A program made the translations under genes and the position numbers. From positions 682,001 to 746,000 of the forward strand of contig NZ_JADKSJ010000002.1 in assembly GCF_015351235.1 (NCBI RefSeq): 64,000 nt of DNA. Reading direction: 5' to 3'. The DNA comes from Plantibacter sp. VKM Ac-2880. Its GTDB lineage: Bacteria > Actinomycetota > Actinomycetes > Actinomycetales > Microbacteriaceae. Positions 8,675 to 17,784 of the stretch are shown piece after piece. The notes beneath the pieces were generated by a model, which did no database searches, was not told the DNA's origin, and was given only the letters and a program-made list of their open reading frames with translations. Positions within the stretch are counted from its first letter, which is position 1; each line of letters starts with the position of its first letter.

Positions 8675-8713
8675 GAGCAGGCCGTGCCGACCCGAATGCG
8701 GCACGGCCTGCTC
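8675..8713. terminator. Hairpin terminator after the giant surface protein gene
   Basis: Perfect 15-bp arms (GAGCAGGCCGTGCCG at 8675-8689 and its complement at 8699-8713) with a 9-base loop lie 8 bp beyond the stop codon of the minus-strand gene. This separates it from the DUF5819 gene. Confidence 0.75.
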
Positions 8714-8720
8714 AGTGGGG

Positions 8721-11700
8721 TCACTCCATACGCGCCCGCCGCGTAGCCACGAAGACGCCTCCGAGGAGGAGCATCATGGTGCCGAGTCCACCGAGCCACA
8801 GGCCGTCGAAGCCGGTGCTCGGCAGACCGGGGCGTGACCCCGGTGCTGCGGCGACTGGCGCGGTGACCGTGAAGGCCGTGGCCTCGCGGTCGAGCGGCAG
8901 CTCACCGGTCTCGGATCCGGAGACCTCCACCCGGTGGGCACCCACCTCGAGCGACGAGGAGTCGACCGAGAAGGTGAGGGTGGCGTTTCCGAAGGCATCT
9001 GCGACGACGGGCGTCAGCGCGAACGGGGTGGAGAACACCGTGGCCGAGATGGTCTCACCGGGCTCGAAGCCAGTGACGTAGACCTCCTGGACCACACCCG
9101 TGTCGACGACGATCGTCGGGTACTTGACGGTCGCCTGACGCTCGTCGCCGGCGTCGGTGTCGCCGTCGGCGTCAGCCGCAGTGTCGGCGTCAGCTGCGGT
9201 GTCGGCGTCAGCTGCGGTGTCGGTCGCGGCATCGGCGTCGGTGTCAGCGGCGGCGTCCACATCGGCGGCAGCGTCGGTGTCAGCAGCGGCGTCCACATCA
9301 GCTGCGGCATCGGTGTCAGCAGCAACATCGACGGCGTCCGTGTCAGTAGCAGCATCAGTGTCAGCCGCAGCATCCACATCGACTGCGTCAGCGTCAGCGG
9401 CAGCGTCCACATCAGCGGCAGCATCCGCATCGGTAGCAGCAGCAGCGTCGGCGTCAGCAGCCGCATCCACATCAGCAGCAGCGTCCGTGTCAGCGGCGGC
9501 GTCTACATCAGCAGCAGCATCGGTGTCAGCAGCAGCGTCCACATCGGCAGCAGCATCGGTGTCAGCAGCGGCATCCACATCGGCGGCAGCGTCGGTGTCG
9601 GCGGCAGCGTCCGCATCGGCGGCAGCGTCCACATCAGCCGCAGCATCCACATCAGCAGCAGCGTCTACGTCGGCAGCAGCATCGGTGTCAGCAGCAGCGT
9701 CCACGTCCGCCGCAGCGTCGACATCGGCGGCAGCATCGGTGTCGGCGGCAGCGTCCGCATCGGCGGCAGCGTCCACGTCAGTAGCAGCGTCCACATCGGC
9801 CGTGGCGTCGACATCGGCGGCAGCATCGGTGTCAGCAGCAGCGTCCACATCAGCAGCGGCATCGACATCGGCGGCAGCATCGGTGTCGGCCGCAGCGTCC
9901 ACGTCAGCAGCAGCGTCCACATCGGCCGCAGCATCCGTGTCAGCAGCAGCGTCCACATCAGCGGCAGCGTCGGCATCGACATCAGCGGCAGCATCCACAT
10001 CAGCTGCGGCGTCCACGTCGGCCGCAGCGTCGGTGTCGGCCGCGGCATCCACATCAGCGGCAGCGTCTACGTCAGCGGCAGCGTCCGTGTCAGCGGCGGC
10101 GTCCACATCGGCAGCAGCATCCACGTCAGCAGCAGCGTCCACATCGGCAGCAGCGTCGGTGTCAGCAGCGGCATCCACGTCGGCAGCAGCGTCCACATCG
10201 GCAGCAGCGTCGGTGTCAGCAGCGGCATCCACGTCGGCTGCAGCGTCCACATCGGCAGCAGCATCCAGATCAGCGGCTGCGTCTACATCGGCTGCAGCAT
10301 CGGTGTCAGCGGCAGCATCCACGTCAGCGGCAGCATCTACATCGGCTGCAGCGTCGGTGTCGGCGGCAGCGTCCACATCAGCAGCGGCGTCTACGTCAGC
10401 GGCAGCATCCACATCGGCAGCAGCGTCTACGTCAGCCGCGGCATCCACGTCGACGTCAGCAGCCGCGTCCACATCAGCCGCAGCATCGGTGTCAGCGTCC
10501 ACGTCAGCGGCGCCGTCGGTGTCCACATCGACGTCCACGTCAGCCGCGGCGTCCACATCGACCGCCGCAGCGTCCGTGTCGACGTCGACCGCGCCGTCCT
10601 CGATCGTCACGTCAGCCTCGGCCGGCGTCTCGGAGACGTCGCCCTCGGCGGTGACCGTCACCGGGCCCGGCGTGAAGTCGTCCGGAATGGGCAGCTCGAC
10701 GGCGAAGGAACCGTCCGCGTTCGTCACCACGGTGACCGGCGGTGCACCCGGGACGGAGACCGTGACGGTCTCGTTCCCGGCGAAGCCCGTCCCGTCGACC
10801 GTGACCGACTCACCCGGCAGCACCGAGGACGGGTCGACCGTGATCGCCGTGTCGTAGGCGAGGACCTCGATGGTCGTCGTCGCCGGCTCGTCCGATGCGA
10901 CCCCGAGGGCCGTCACCGTGACGTCACCGAGGGCGTAGCCGGCGGGCACCGGCAGCGTGGCCGTGAAGCCCCCGCCGGCGTTCGTCACCTGCGTGACCAC
11001 CGGAGCGCCCGGGATCGACACCGTCACCGACTCGTTGGCCGCGAAGCCCGAACCCGTGATGACCGTGGAGTTGCCCGCGATGAGCGCGGCGGGATCGGCG
11101 GTGATGACCGGCGTGAACACGATGGCCGTCACGGTGACGGTCGCCGTGGCGGGCGTCTGCGACACCGCACCCTCGGCCGTCACGACCAGCGGACCAGCGG
11201 TGGTTCCCGCCGGGACGGTGATGCCGACCGAGAACTCACCGGCACCGTTCGTCGTCGCGGGGACCGCGGTACCACCGGGCACCGTGACCGTGACCGACTC
11301 GTTGGCCGCGAAGCCGCTGCCGGTGATGAGCGTCGCCCCGCCGGCCGTGACCGTGCCGGGGTTCGCGACGATCGCAGTGGCGTACGCCTCCACGGTGAGC
11401 TCGGCGTCGGCGGGCGTCGCCGAGGTCTCACCGACGGCGATCACCGTGACCGAGCCGGCAGGCGTTCCGGCCGGCACCGGCAGGGTGGCCGTGAAGCCGC
11501 CCGCACCGTTCGCCGTCACCACGACGGGGTCGCCGCCGGGGATCGAGACGCTGACCGACTCGCCCGGCAGGAAACCGGAACCGGTGACCGTCGTGCTCTC
11601 GCCCGGGTTCAGCGTGTCCGGCGTCAGCGTGATCGCCGTGTCGTAGACCGTGGCCGCGACCGTGACCGTGGTGGTCGCCTCCGTCGCGGACACGACACCG

Positions 11701-14700
11701 AGCGCGGTGACCGTGACCGGGCCGGTCGCGAAGCCCTGCGGCACCGCGAACGAGGTGGTGATCTCACCGTCGGCATTCGAGGTGACCGTCGCCGGGGCGA
11801 GCCCCGGGAAGGTGACCGTGACGCTCTCGGTGGGCGCGAAGCCCGAACCGGTGATGACCGTGGACGTCCCACCGGCGACCGTGGCCGGATCGGCGTCGAT
11901 CGTCGGCGCGTAGACGACGTCGACCGTGAGGTTCGTCGTGGCCGGGGTGTCTGACGTCGCACCGAGTGCGGTCACGACGACCGCGCCCTCGGCGTAGTCG
12001 GCCGGCACGGGCAGCGACACCGAGATGGTGCCGGTGCCGGAGGCCTGCGTGGTGACGGGGTCGGCACCCGGGATGGAGACGGTGACGTCCTCGCCCGGCG
12101 CGAAGCCGGTTCCGGTGATCAGCGTGCTCGAGCCGGCGACGACCGTGGCCGGGTCGGCCGAGATCGCCGTGACGTAGACCGTGGACTCGACCGTGAGGGT
12201 GGCCGTGGCCGGGGTGGCCGAGACCACACCCGTCGCCGTGACCGTCACGTCACCGATCGGGAAGTCCGCGGGGAGCGCGATGCTCACCGAGATCTCACCG
12301 TCCGCGTTCGCCGTGGTCGGGAACGGGTCGACGATGCCCGGGACCGTGACGCTCACGCTCTCGTTCGCGGCGAACCCGGTGCCGGAGACGGTGGTGCTCC
12401 CACCGGGGGCGACCGTCGCCGGGTCGAGCTCGATCGCCGTCTCGTAGGCGAGCACGGTGACGGTGGTCGTGGCGTCGGTCGCGGAGAGCACGCCGGTCGC
12501 GGTGACGACCAGGTCGCCGGCGGCCGTGCCCGAGGGGATCGGCAGCGCGACGGTGAAGCCACCGGTGCCGTTCGTCGTCGTGACGACCGGGGTACCGCCC
12601 GGGATCGACACGGAGACCGACTCGTTCGGCGCGAAGCCGGTGCCGGTGATCGTGGTCGAGGTGCCCGGGAGCAGCGACGTGGGGGCCGCGGTGATCGCGG
12701 TCTCGTACGCCTCCACGGTGACGTCGGCGTCGGCCGGCGTGTTCGAGGTCTCACCGGTCGCGGTGATCGTGATCGGCCCAGCCGGGGTGCCGGCCGGGAT
12801 GGTGACCTCCTGCGTGAAGTCGCCGTCGCCGTCCGTCGTGACCGTGACGGGGTCGCCGCCGGGGATCGTGATCGTGACGGTCTCGTTCGGTGCGAAGCCG
12901 GTACCCGTGACGGTGGTGGTGCCGCCGGGGTTGGCGGTCGTCGGGTCGACGGTGATCGCCGTGTCGTAGACGACGGCCTCGACCACCACGGAGGTCTGCG
13001 CCGGGGTGAGCGAGAGCGCGCCCGTGGCCGTGAAGACCACGGTGGCCGGCACGAATCCGGCCGGGAACGCGACGACCTGGCTGATCTCACCGAGCCCGTT
13101 CGCGGTGGTGACGACGTCGTCGAAGCCGGGGGCCGAGATGGTCACCGATTCGTTCGCGACGTAGCCGGTCCCCGAGAGGATCGTCGAGTCGCCGGGGTTC
13201 AGCGTGGACGGGGTCGCCGTGAGCGTGGTGTCGAACGCCTGGACCGTGACCGTCGCGGTGGCCGGCGTGTTCGAGACGGCTCCGACCGCGGTGACGACGA
13301 CGGGTCCGGCCGGCGTACCGGGGAGGATCGGCAGGATCGCGGTGATGCCGCCGTCGGGGCCGGCCTCGACCACGACGGGCGTGCCGCCGGGGACCGAGAC
13401 GGTGACCGACTCGCCGGGCAGGAAGCCCGTACCGGTGACGGTGGTGCTGCCGCCGGGCAGGAGCGCGTCCGGGTCCGCGGTGATCGCCGTGTCGTAGACC
13501 GTGGCGGTGACGTCGACCGTGGTCGTCGCCTCGGTTGCCGAGACGACGCCGAGCGCGGTGACCGTCACGGGACCGACCGCGAAGTCCTGCGGGACGGCGA
13601 TGGTGGTCGTGATCTCACCGTCGGCGTTCGACGTGACCGTGACCGGGTCGAGCCCCGGGAAGGTGACGGTGACGCTCTCGGACGGGGCGAACCCGGTGCC
13701 CGAGATCACCGTGCTCGTGCCGCCGGGCACGGTGGCCGGGTCGGCGGTGATCGCCGGGGTGTAGACGACGTCGACCGCGATGTTCGTGGTGGCGGGGGTC
13801 TCGGAGACCTCACCGAGCGCGGTCACGACGACCGCTCCCTCGGCGTAGTCCTCGGGGATCGGGAGGAGGACCGAGATGGTGCCGGTCCCCGTCGCCTGCG
13901 TGGTGACCGCTGGCGCGCCCGGGATCGTGACGGTGACCGTCTCGTCCGGTTCGAAGCCGGTACCGGTGACGAGCGTGCTCTCACCCGCGACGACCGTCGT
14001 CGGGTCGGCGGTGATCGCCGTGACGTAGGTGGTCGCCTGGACCGTGAGGTCCGCGGTGGCCGGCGTGGCCGAGACCTCGCCCGTCGCCGTGACCGTCACG
14101 TCGCCGAGCGGGAAGTCGCCGGGCAGGGTGACGCTGACGGAGATCTCACCGTCGCCGTTCGCGGTGGTGGTCACGGGGGTGGTGAGGCCGGGGATGGTGA
14201 CGGTGACCGTCTCTTGCGGCACGAAGCCGGAGCCGGTGACGACGGTGCTGCCACCGGGTGCGACGGTCGCCGGGTCGAGCGCGATCGCGGTGTCGTAGGC
14301 CTCGACGGTGAGGTCCGTCGTGGCCGGGACACCGGAGACGGCACCGGTGGCGGTGACCGTCAGCGTGCCTGCCGGGGTGCCGGACGGGATCGGGAGGACC
14401 GCGGTGAACCCGCCGTCGCCGTCAGCCGTCACGACCACCGGTGTGCCGCCCGGGTAGGAGACGGAGACCGACTCGTCCGCCGCGAAGCCGGTACCGGTGA
14501 TCGTGGTGGCGTTCCCGGGGAGCAGCGTCGCCGGGTCGGCGGTGATGGCCGTGTCGTAGGGCAGGACCTCGAGGTCGGCGGTCGCCGGCGTGGCCGAGGT
14601 CTCGCCGGTCGCGGTGACGACGAGCGTTCCGGCCGGGGTGCCCGCGGGGATGGGGAGCTCGATGGTGAACTCGCCGTCGGCGTCGGCCTCGACGGTCACC

Positions 14701-17405
14701 GGGGTGCCGCCCGGGTACCCGACGGTGACGGTCTCGCCGGGCAGGAAGCCGGAGCCGGTGACGGTCGTCGACGTGCCAGGGATGAGCGAGGTCGGGTCGA
14801 GGGTGATGTCGGTGTCGTAGATCGTCTCGGTGACGGTGACGACGGTGGTCGCCTCGGTCGCGGACACGGCGCCGAGTGCGGTGACCGTGACGTCGCCGAC
14901 CGCGAAGCCCTGCGGAACCGCGATGGGGGTGCCGATCGCGCCGAGCGCCGTCGCCGTGACGGTGACCGGGTCGAGGCCGGGGAACGTCACGACGACGTCC
15001 TCACCGGGGGCGAAGCCCGCACCGTTGATGATCGTGGTCGTCCCACCGGCGATGGTGTCGGGGACGGCGACGATCGACGTGTCGTAGGCGACCGCGAGGT
15101 TCGTCGTGGCCGGGGTGTCTGAGGTCGCACCGACCGCGGTGACGACGATCGAGCCGGTCGGGTAGTCCGCGGGGACGGTGAGCTCGACCTCGATGTCGCC
15201 GTCGGCGGTGGCCGTGGTGGTCACCGGGTCGGCGTCGGGGATGGTGACGGTGACCGTCTCGCCAGCGGCGAAGCCCGAACCGGTGACGGTCGTCGTGCCG
15301 CCAGCGAGGACACTCGCCGGGTCGACGGTGATCTCGGTGACGTACTGCGTGGCCTCCACGGTGACCGTCGTGGTCGCCGGGCTGGCCGAGGAGGCGCCGG
15401 TCGCCGTGACCGTCACGGGTCCGAGCGGGAAGGCCGCCGGGAACGTGAGGCTCGTCGAGATCGTGCCCGTGGGCGTGGCGGTGGTGACGACGGGGTCGGC
15501 GATGCCGGGCACGGTGATCGACACCGACTCGCCGGCCAGGAAGCCGGTACCGGTGATCGTCGTGCTGCCGCCGGGGGCGACCGTCGCCGGGTCCGCGGTG
15601 ATCGCCGTGACGAACGGTGCGACGACGAGGTCGGTGGTGGCCGGGGTGGCGGAGGTCTCCCCCGTGGCGGTGAACGTGACCGTCGCCGGGGTGAAGCCGA
15701 CCGGGATCGCGACCGGCTGGCTGATCTCGCCGGTGGCGCTCGCCGTCGTGACGACCGGGTCGAAGCCCGGCGCGGTGAGCGTGACCTGCTCGTTCGCTGC
15801 GAAGCCGGAACCGGTGATGACCGTGGATTGCCCCGGGTTGACGGTGGCCGGCGTCGCCGTGATGGACGTGTCGAAGACGACGAGCGTGCCGCGCACCGAG
15901 GACGACGCGAGGTTGACGGTGGCGAGCGAGATCGCCGGGACGAGGGAGACCTGCACGGCGCGGACCGTCGACGATCCAGCCCCGAGGTCACCGGTCGCCG
16001 GTTGCACGTTCGCGGTGACGTCTGCGACGAGGCGCACGATGTTGAGGATCGGGCCGACGACGTTCGTGGCCAGACCGCCGGTGATGGTGTTCAGGCCCGT
16101 GTTCACCGTGCCGAGCCCGGTGAACGCGGTCGCGACGGTGTTCTTCACGAGGTTCAGGACGAGGTTGACGACACCATCGAGGGTGAGCCCGAGGGTGGCG
16201 AGGATCGGGTTGAGCACGTTCGGCAGGAGGCCGGCCGACGTGAACGCGGCGGTGCCGTTCTGGACGGCGCCGAGCGTCGAGTCCAACGAGAGCGAGATGA
16301 CCGGCACCTGCGTGACGACCACATTGGTCGTGACATTGCCGGTGACCTGGATGCGCGTGTTGTCCACGAGCGTCTGCAGGCCGGCGGACACGGCGGTGAT
16401 CTGCGCGGTGACGGCCGAGGTGATCGCGGCGGCGATGGCAGCCCCGATCGGCCCCGACAGCAGCGAGGTGTTCGGCGGGAGGTCGTTGAGGTCCGGCAGC
16501 GTGGGGTCGTTCGCGAGCAGCGTCGCGAGGTCGACGGTGACGGCGCCCGTGAGCAGGTTGACGGAGACGCCGGTCGCTGCGGTCTGCGACGCCTGCGTGG
16601 TGAGGATCGTGTTCACCGCGGTCGCGAGGTTCGGCGGGGTGACGGTCGCCGTGGCGCTCACGCGGAGGACGCCGATGAGGTTCGCATTCAGCGCCGTGTT
16701 GAGCGCCGTCGTCAGGCCGTTGAGCGTGGTCTGCAGTGGCGGGAGCAGCCCCGTCACCTGCGTGCCGACGTTCTGCACGAGCGGGCTGGTGAAGTTGAGG
16801 GTCGCACCGGAGATCTGGTAGTCGGGGACGGCCGTGGCGCCGCCCGTCTGCGAGATCGTCGAGGCGAGGGCGCCCAGGCTGAGCGAGAGATCACTGAGGA
16901 CACCACCGGTGGGCGTGCCGACCCGGCCGAGCAGACCGGTCAGGTTCAGGTCGGCGTCCGCGGGCGGAGCGTCGGGCCCGCCGATGGAGACGCCGCCCTG
17001 GTCGGTGACCGCGCCGGAACCGGCGTACGCGTCACCGTTGGTTGCTGCCGCACCGTACTGGGCGACCGCGCCGAGCTCGATGACGCCGTTGGTGCCGAAC
17101 AGTTGCAGCGAGCTGCCGAGGTCGACGCCGAGCGTGTTGAGCACCTCCGCGGACAGCGGGTTGGCGGCGACCGGGTAGACACCGCTGGGGTTCTCCGCCC
17201 GGGCTCCGGCGACCGCCGCGAGGGCGTCGAGGTTGATCCCGGCCGCCTGCCCACCGAGGAACCGGCCGAAGCCGTCGGAGACGTCCGAAGGGGCCGCGGT
17301 GGCCGCCGTCGTCGACCCCATGGCGATGACCGTGCCGACCACGGCCATGGCCGCGACCTTCCACGCACGGCCTCTGCCGAGGATGCTTCGTTGCTGTTCC
17401 CCCAC
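8721..17405 (-). CDS. Giant LPXTG-anchored adhesin-like protein with Ig-like repeats and Asp-rich stalk
   Basis: About 2,894 residues. Order: a signal peptide (AAMAVVGTVIAMGSTTAATA); a ~480-residue head beginning SDVSDGFGRFLGGQAAGINL that resembles choice-of-anchor-G proteins; 20 Ig-like repeats of ~88 residues (~512-2265), each with a core such as STTITGTGF followed by a VTVTxPG strand; a ~490-residue low-complexity stalk of DVDAAA/DTDAAA units (~2265-2755); one more beta domain; and LPSTG at 2861 with a membrane segment and RRARME. The GTG at 17405 is preferred over an upstream codon 75 bases earlier because AAAGGG precedes it and the signal peptide then begins properly. It is probably sortase-anchored and projects from the wall. 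An adhesion role is inferred from architecture only. Confidence 0.9.
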   Translation of the reverse strand: MGEQQRSILGRGRAWKVAAMAVVGTVIAMGSTTAATAAPSDVSDGFGRFLGGQAAGINLDALAAVAGARAENPSGVYPVAANPLSAEVLNTLGVDLGSSLQLFGTNGVIELGAVAQYGAAATNGDAYAGSGAVTDQGGVSIGGPDAPPADADLNLTGLLGRVGTPTGGVLSDLSLSLGALASTISQTGGATAVPDYQISGATLNFTSPLVQNVGTQVTGLLPPLQTTLNGLTTALNTALNANLIGVLRVSATATVTPPNLATAVNTILTTQASQTAATGVSVNLLTGAVTVDLATLLANDPTLPDLNDLPPNTSLLSGPIGAAIAAAITSAVTAQITAVSAGLQTLVDNTRIQVTGNVTTNVVVTQVPVISLSLDSTLGAVQNGTAAFTSAGLLPNVLNPILATLGLTLDGVVNLVLNLVKNTVATAFTGLGTVNTGLNTITGGLATNVVGPILNIVRLVADVTANVQPATGDLGAGSSTVRAVQVSLVPAISLATVNLASSSVRGTLVVFDTSITATPATVNPGQSTVITGSGFAANEQVTLTAPGFDPVVTTASATGEISQPVAIPVGFTPATVTFTATGETSATPATTDLVVAPFVTAITADPATVAPGGSTTITGTGFLAGESVSITVPGIADPVVTTATPTGTISTSLTFPAAFPLGPVTVTATGASSASPATTTVTVEATQYVTEITVDPASVLAGGTTTVTGSGFAAGETVTVTIPDADPVTTTATADGDIEVELTVPADYPTGSIVVTAVGATSDTPATTNLAVAYDTSIVAVPDTIAGGTTTIINGAGFAPGEDVVVTFPGLDPVTVTATALGAIGTPIAVPQGFAVGDVTVTALGAVSATEATTVVTVTETIYDTDITLDPTSLIPGTSTTVTGSGFLPGETVTVGYPGGTPVTVEADADGEFTIELPIPAGTPAGTLVVTATGETSATPATADLEVLPYDTAITADPATLLPGNATTITGTGFAADESVSVSYPGGTPVVVTADGDGGFTAVLPIPSGTPAGTLTVTATGAVSGVPATTDLTVEAYDTAIALDPATVAPGGSTVVTGSGFVPQETVTVTIPGLTTPVTTTANGDGEISVSVTLPGDFPLGDVTVTATGEVSATPATADLTVQATTYVTAITADPTTVVAGESTLVTGTGFEPDETVTVTIPGAPAVTTQATGTGTISVLLPIPEDYAEGAVVVTALGEVSETPATTNIAVDVVYTPAITADPATVPGGTSTVISGTGFAPSESVTVTFPGLDPVTVTSNADGEITTTIAVPQDFAVGPVTVTALGVVSATEATTTVDVTATVYDTAITADPDALLPGGSTTVTGTGFLPGESVTVSVPGGTPVVVEAGPDGGITAILPILPGTPAGPVVVTAVGAVSNTPATATVTVQAFDTTLTATPSTLNPGDSTILSGTGYVANESVTISAPGFDDVVTTANGLGEISQVVAFPAGFVPATVVFTATGALSLTPAQTSVVVEAVVYDTAITVDPTTANPGGTTTVTGTGFAPNETVTITIPGGDPVTVTTDGDGDFTQEVTIPAGTPAGPITITATGETSNTPADADVTVEAYETAITAAPTSLLPGTSTTITGTGFAPNESVSVSIPGGTPVVTTTNGTGGFTVALPIPSGTAAGDLVVTATGVLSATDATTTVTVLAYETAIELDPATVAPGGSTTVSGTGFAANESVSVTVPGIVDPFPTTANADGEISVSIALPADFPIGDVTVTATGVVSATPATATLTVESTVYVTAISADPATVVAGSSTLITGTGFAPGEDVTVSIPGADPVTTQASGTGTISVSLPVPADYAEGAVVVTALGATSDTPATTNLTVDVVYAPTIDADPATVAGGTSTVITGSGFAPTESVTVTFPGLAPATVTSNADGEITTSFAVPQGFATGPVTVTALGVVSATEATTTVTVAATVYDTAITLTPDTLNPGESTTVTGSGFLPGESVSVSIPGGDPVVVTANGAGGFTATLPVPAGTPAGSVTVIAVGETSATPADAELTVEAYATAIVANPGTVTAGGATLITGSGFAANESVTVTVPGGTAVPATTNGAGEFSVGITVPAGTTAGPLVVTAEGAVSQTPATATVTVTAIVFTPVITADPAALIAGNSTVITGSGFAANESVTVSIPGAPVVTQVTNAGGGFTATLPVPAGYALGDVTVTALGVASDEPATTTIEVLAYDTAITVDPSSVLPGESVTVDGTGFAGNETVTVSVPGAPPVTVVTNADGSFAVELPIPDDFTPGPVTVTAEGDVSETPAEADVTIEDGAVDVDTDAAAVDVDAAADVDVDVDTDGAADVDADTDAAADVDAAADVDVDAAADVDAAADVDAAADVDAAADVDAAADTDAAADVDAAADVDAAADTDAAADVDAAADLDAAADVDAAADVDAAADTDAAADVDAAADVDAAADTDAAADVDAAADVDAAADVDAAADTDAAADVDAAADVDAAADTDAAADVDAAADVDAAADVDADAAADVDAAADTDAAADVDAAADVDAAADTDAAADVDAAADVDAAADTDAAADVDATADVDAATDVDAAADADAAADTDAAADVDAAADVDAAADTDAAADVDAAADVDAAADVDAAADADAAADTDAAADVDAAADTDAAADVDAAADTDAAADVDAAADTDAAADVDAAADADAAAATDADAAADVDAAADADAVDVDAAADTDAATDTDAVDVAADTDAAADVDAAADTDAAADVDAAADTDADAATDTAADADTAADADTAADADGDTDAGDERQATVKYPTIVVDTGVVQEVYVTGFEPGETISATVFSTPFALTPVVADAFGNATLTFSVDSSSLEVGAHRVEVSGSETGELPLDREATAFTVTAPVAAAPGSRPGLPSTGFDGLWLGGLGTMMLLLGGVFVATRRARME
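9140..10605. repeat. Low-complexity repeat encoding the Asp/Ala stalk
   Basis: The minus strand encodes ~80 degenerate six-residue units D-(V/T/A)-D-A-A-A. Synonymous codons vary (GCA/GCG/GCC/GCT; GTG/GTC), so the array is repetitive more at protein than at DNA level, suggesting selection on composition. It parallels the Ser-Asp stalks of staphylococcal Sdr/Clf adhesins in position, just before the sorting signal. Confidence 0.85.
10610..15870. repeat. Twenty tandem Ig-like repeat units of ~264 bp
   Basis: Twenty consecutive coding units on the minus strand, counted from cores of the form ST(T/V)(I/V)(T/S)G(S/T)GF. Similar non-adjacent units, such as those ending in VVSATEATT, suggest block duplications of several repeats at once. 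Confidence 0.88.
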
Positions 17406-17784
17406 GGTGGAACCCTTTCTTCGGTGCACGGGCGGACCCGTGACTGGCGTCAATCCCGGCCAATCTAGAGCCGCGGACACCTGTCCCCCACCGGGGGGAC
17501 AGCAACCCCGGTAGTGCAGGGATCGAAACCGGTATTTCCCCCCGCAACGACGCCGATCGCGGCCGATTCGGCCAGGGGTACGAGATAACCCCCATGTGGG
17601 GTACGTAGTTTCTACTGAGAACCCACAGCTAGGTCACCTGGAGCGCTCAGCGAGTACGGATAATGGGGGCAGTCCGACGGAGGATTCGCAGCATCCCTAG
17701 TGGTGCGGATCCCCGTCGGGTGCTGACGGAGCTTGAGGGGGCTGCGATGGATGGACTGTTGGCAACGGCACGACCGCATGAGCG
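17406..17784. promoter_or_regulatory. Divergent promoter region between giant surface gene and LuxR-type regulator
   Basis: A 379-bp non-coding stretch between divergent genes. It contains an inverted repeat CTGTCCCCC/GGGGGACAG (17481-17489 and 17494-17502) about 75 bp upstream of the surface gene, and a second dyad-like element ACCCCC-ATG-TGGGGT (~17588-17602). Either could be a regulator site. No convincing -35/-10 pair was identified and no gene is seen. Confidence 0.4.

Noticed and set aside
9157-10857. A 566-codon Ser/Ala-repeat frame on the plus strand
   Set aside because: It is the complement of the DVDAAA array read in another frame. No ribosome site or export signal is present, so it is not treated as a gene.
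8934-11954. A 1,006-codon open frame on the plus strand opposite the giant surface gene
   Set aside because: It is a shadow of GC-rich repetitive DNA. The translation is Arg/Gly/Ser low-complexity with no domain, while the minus-strand frame has signal peptide, repeats and LPSTG.
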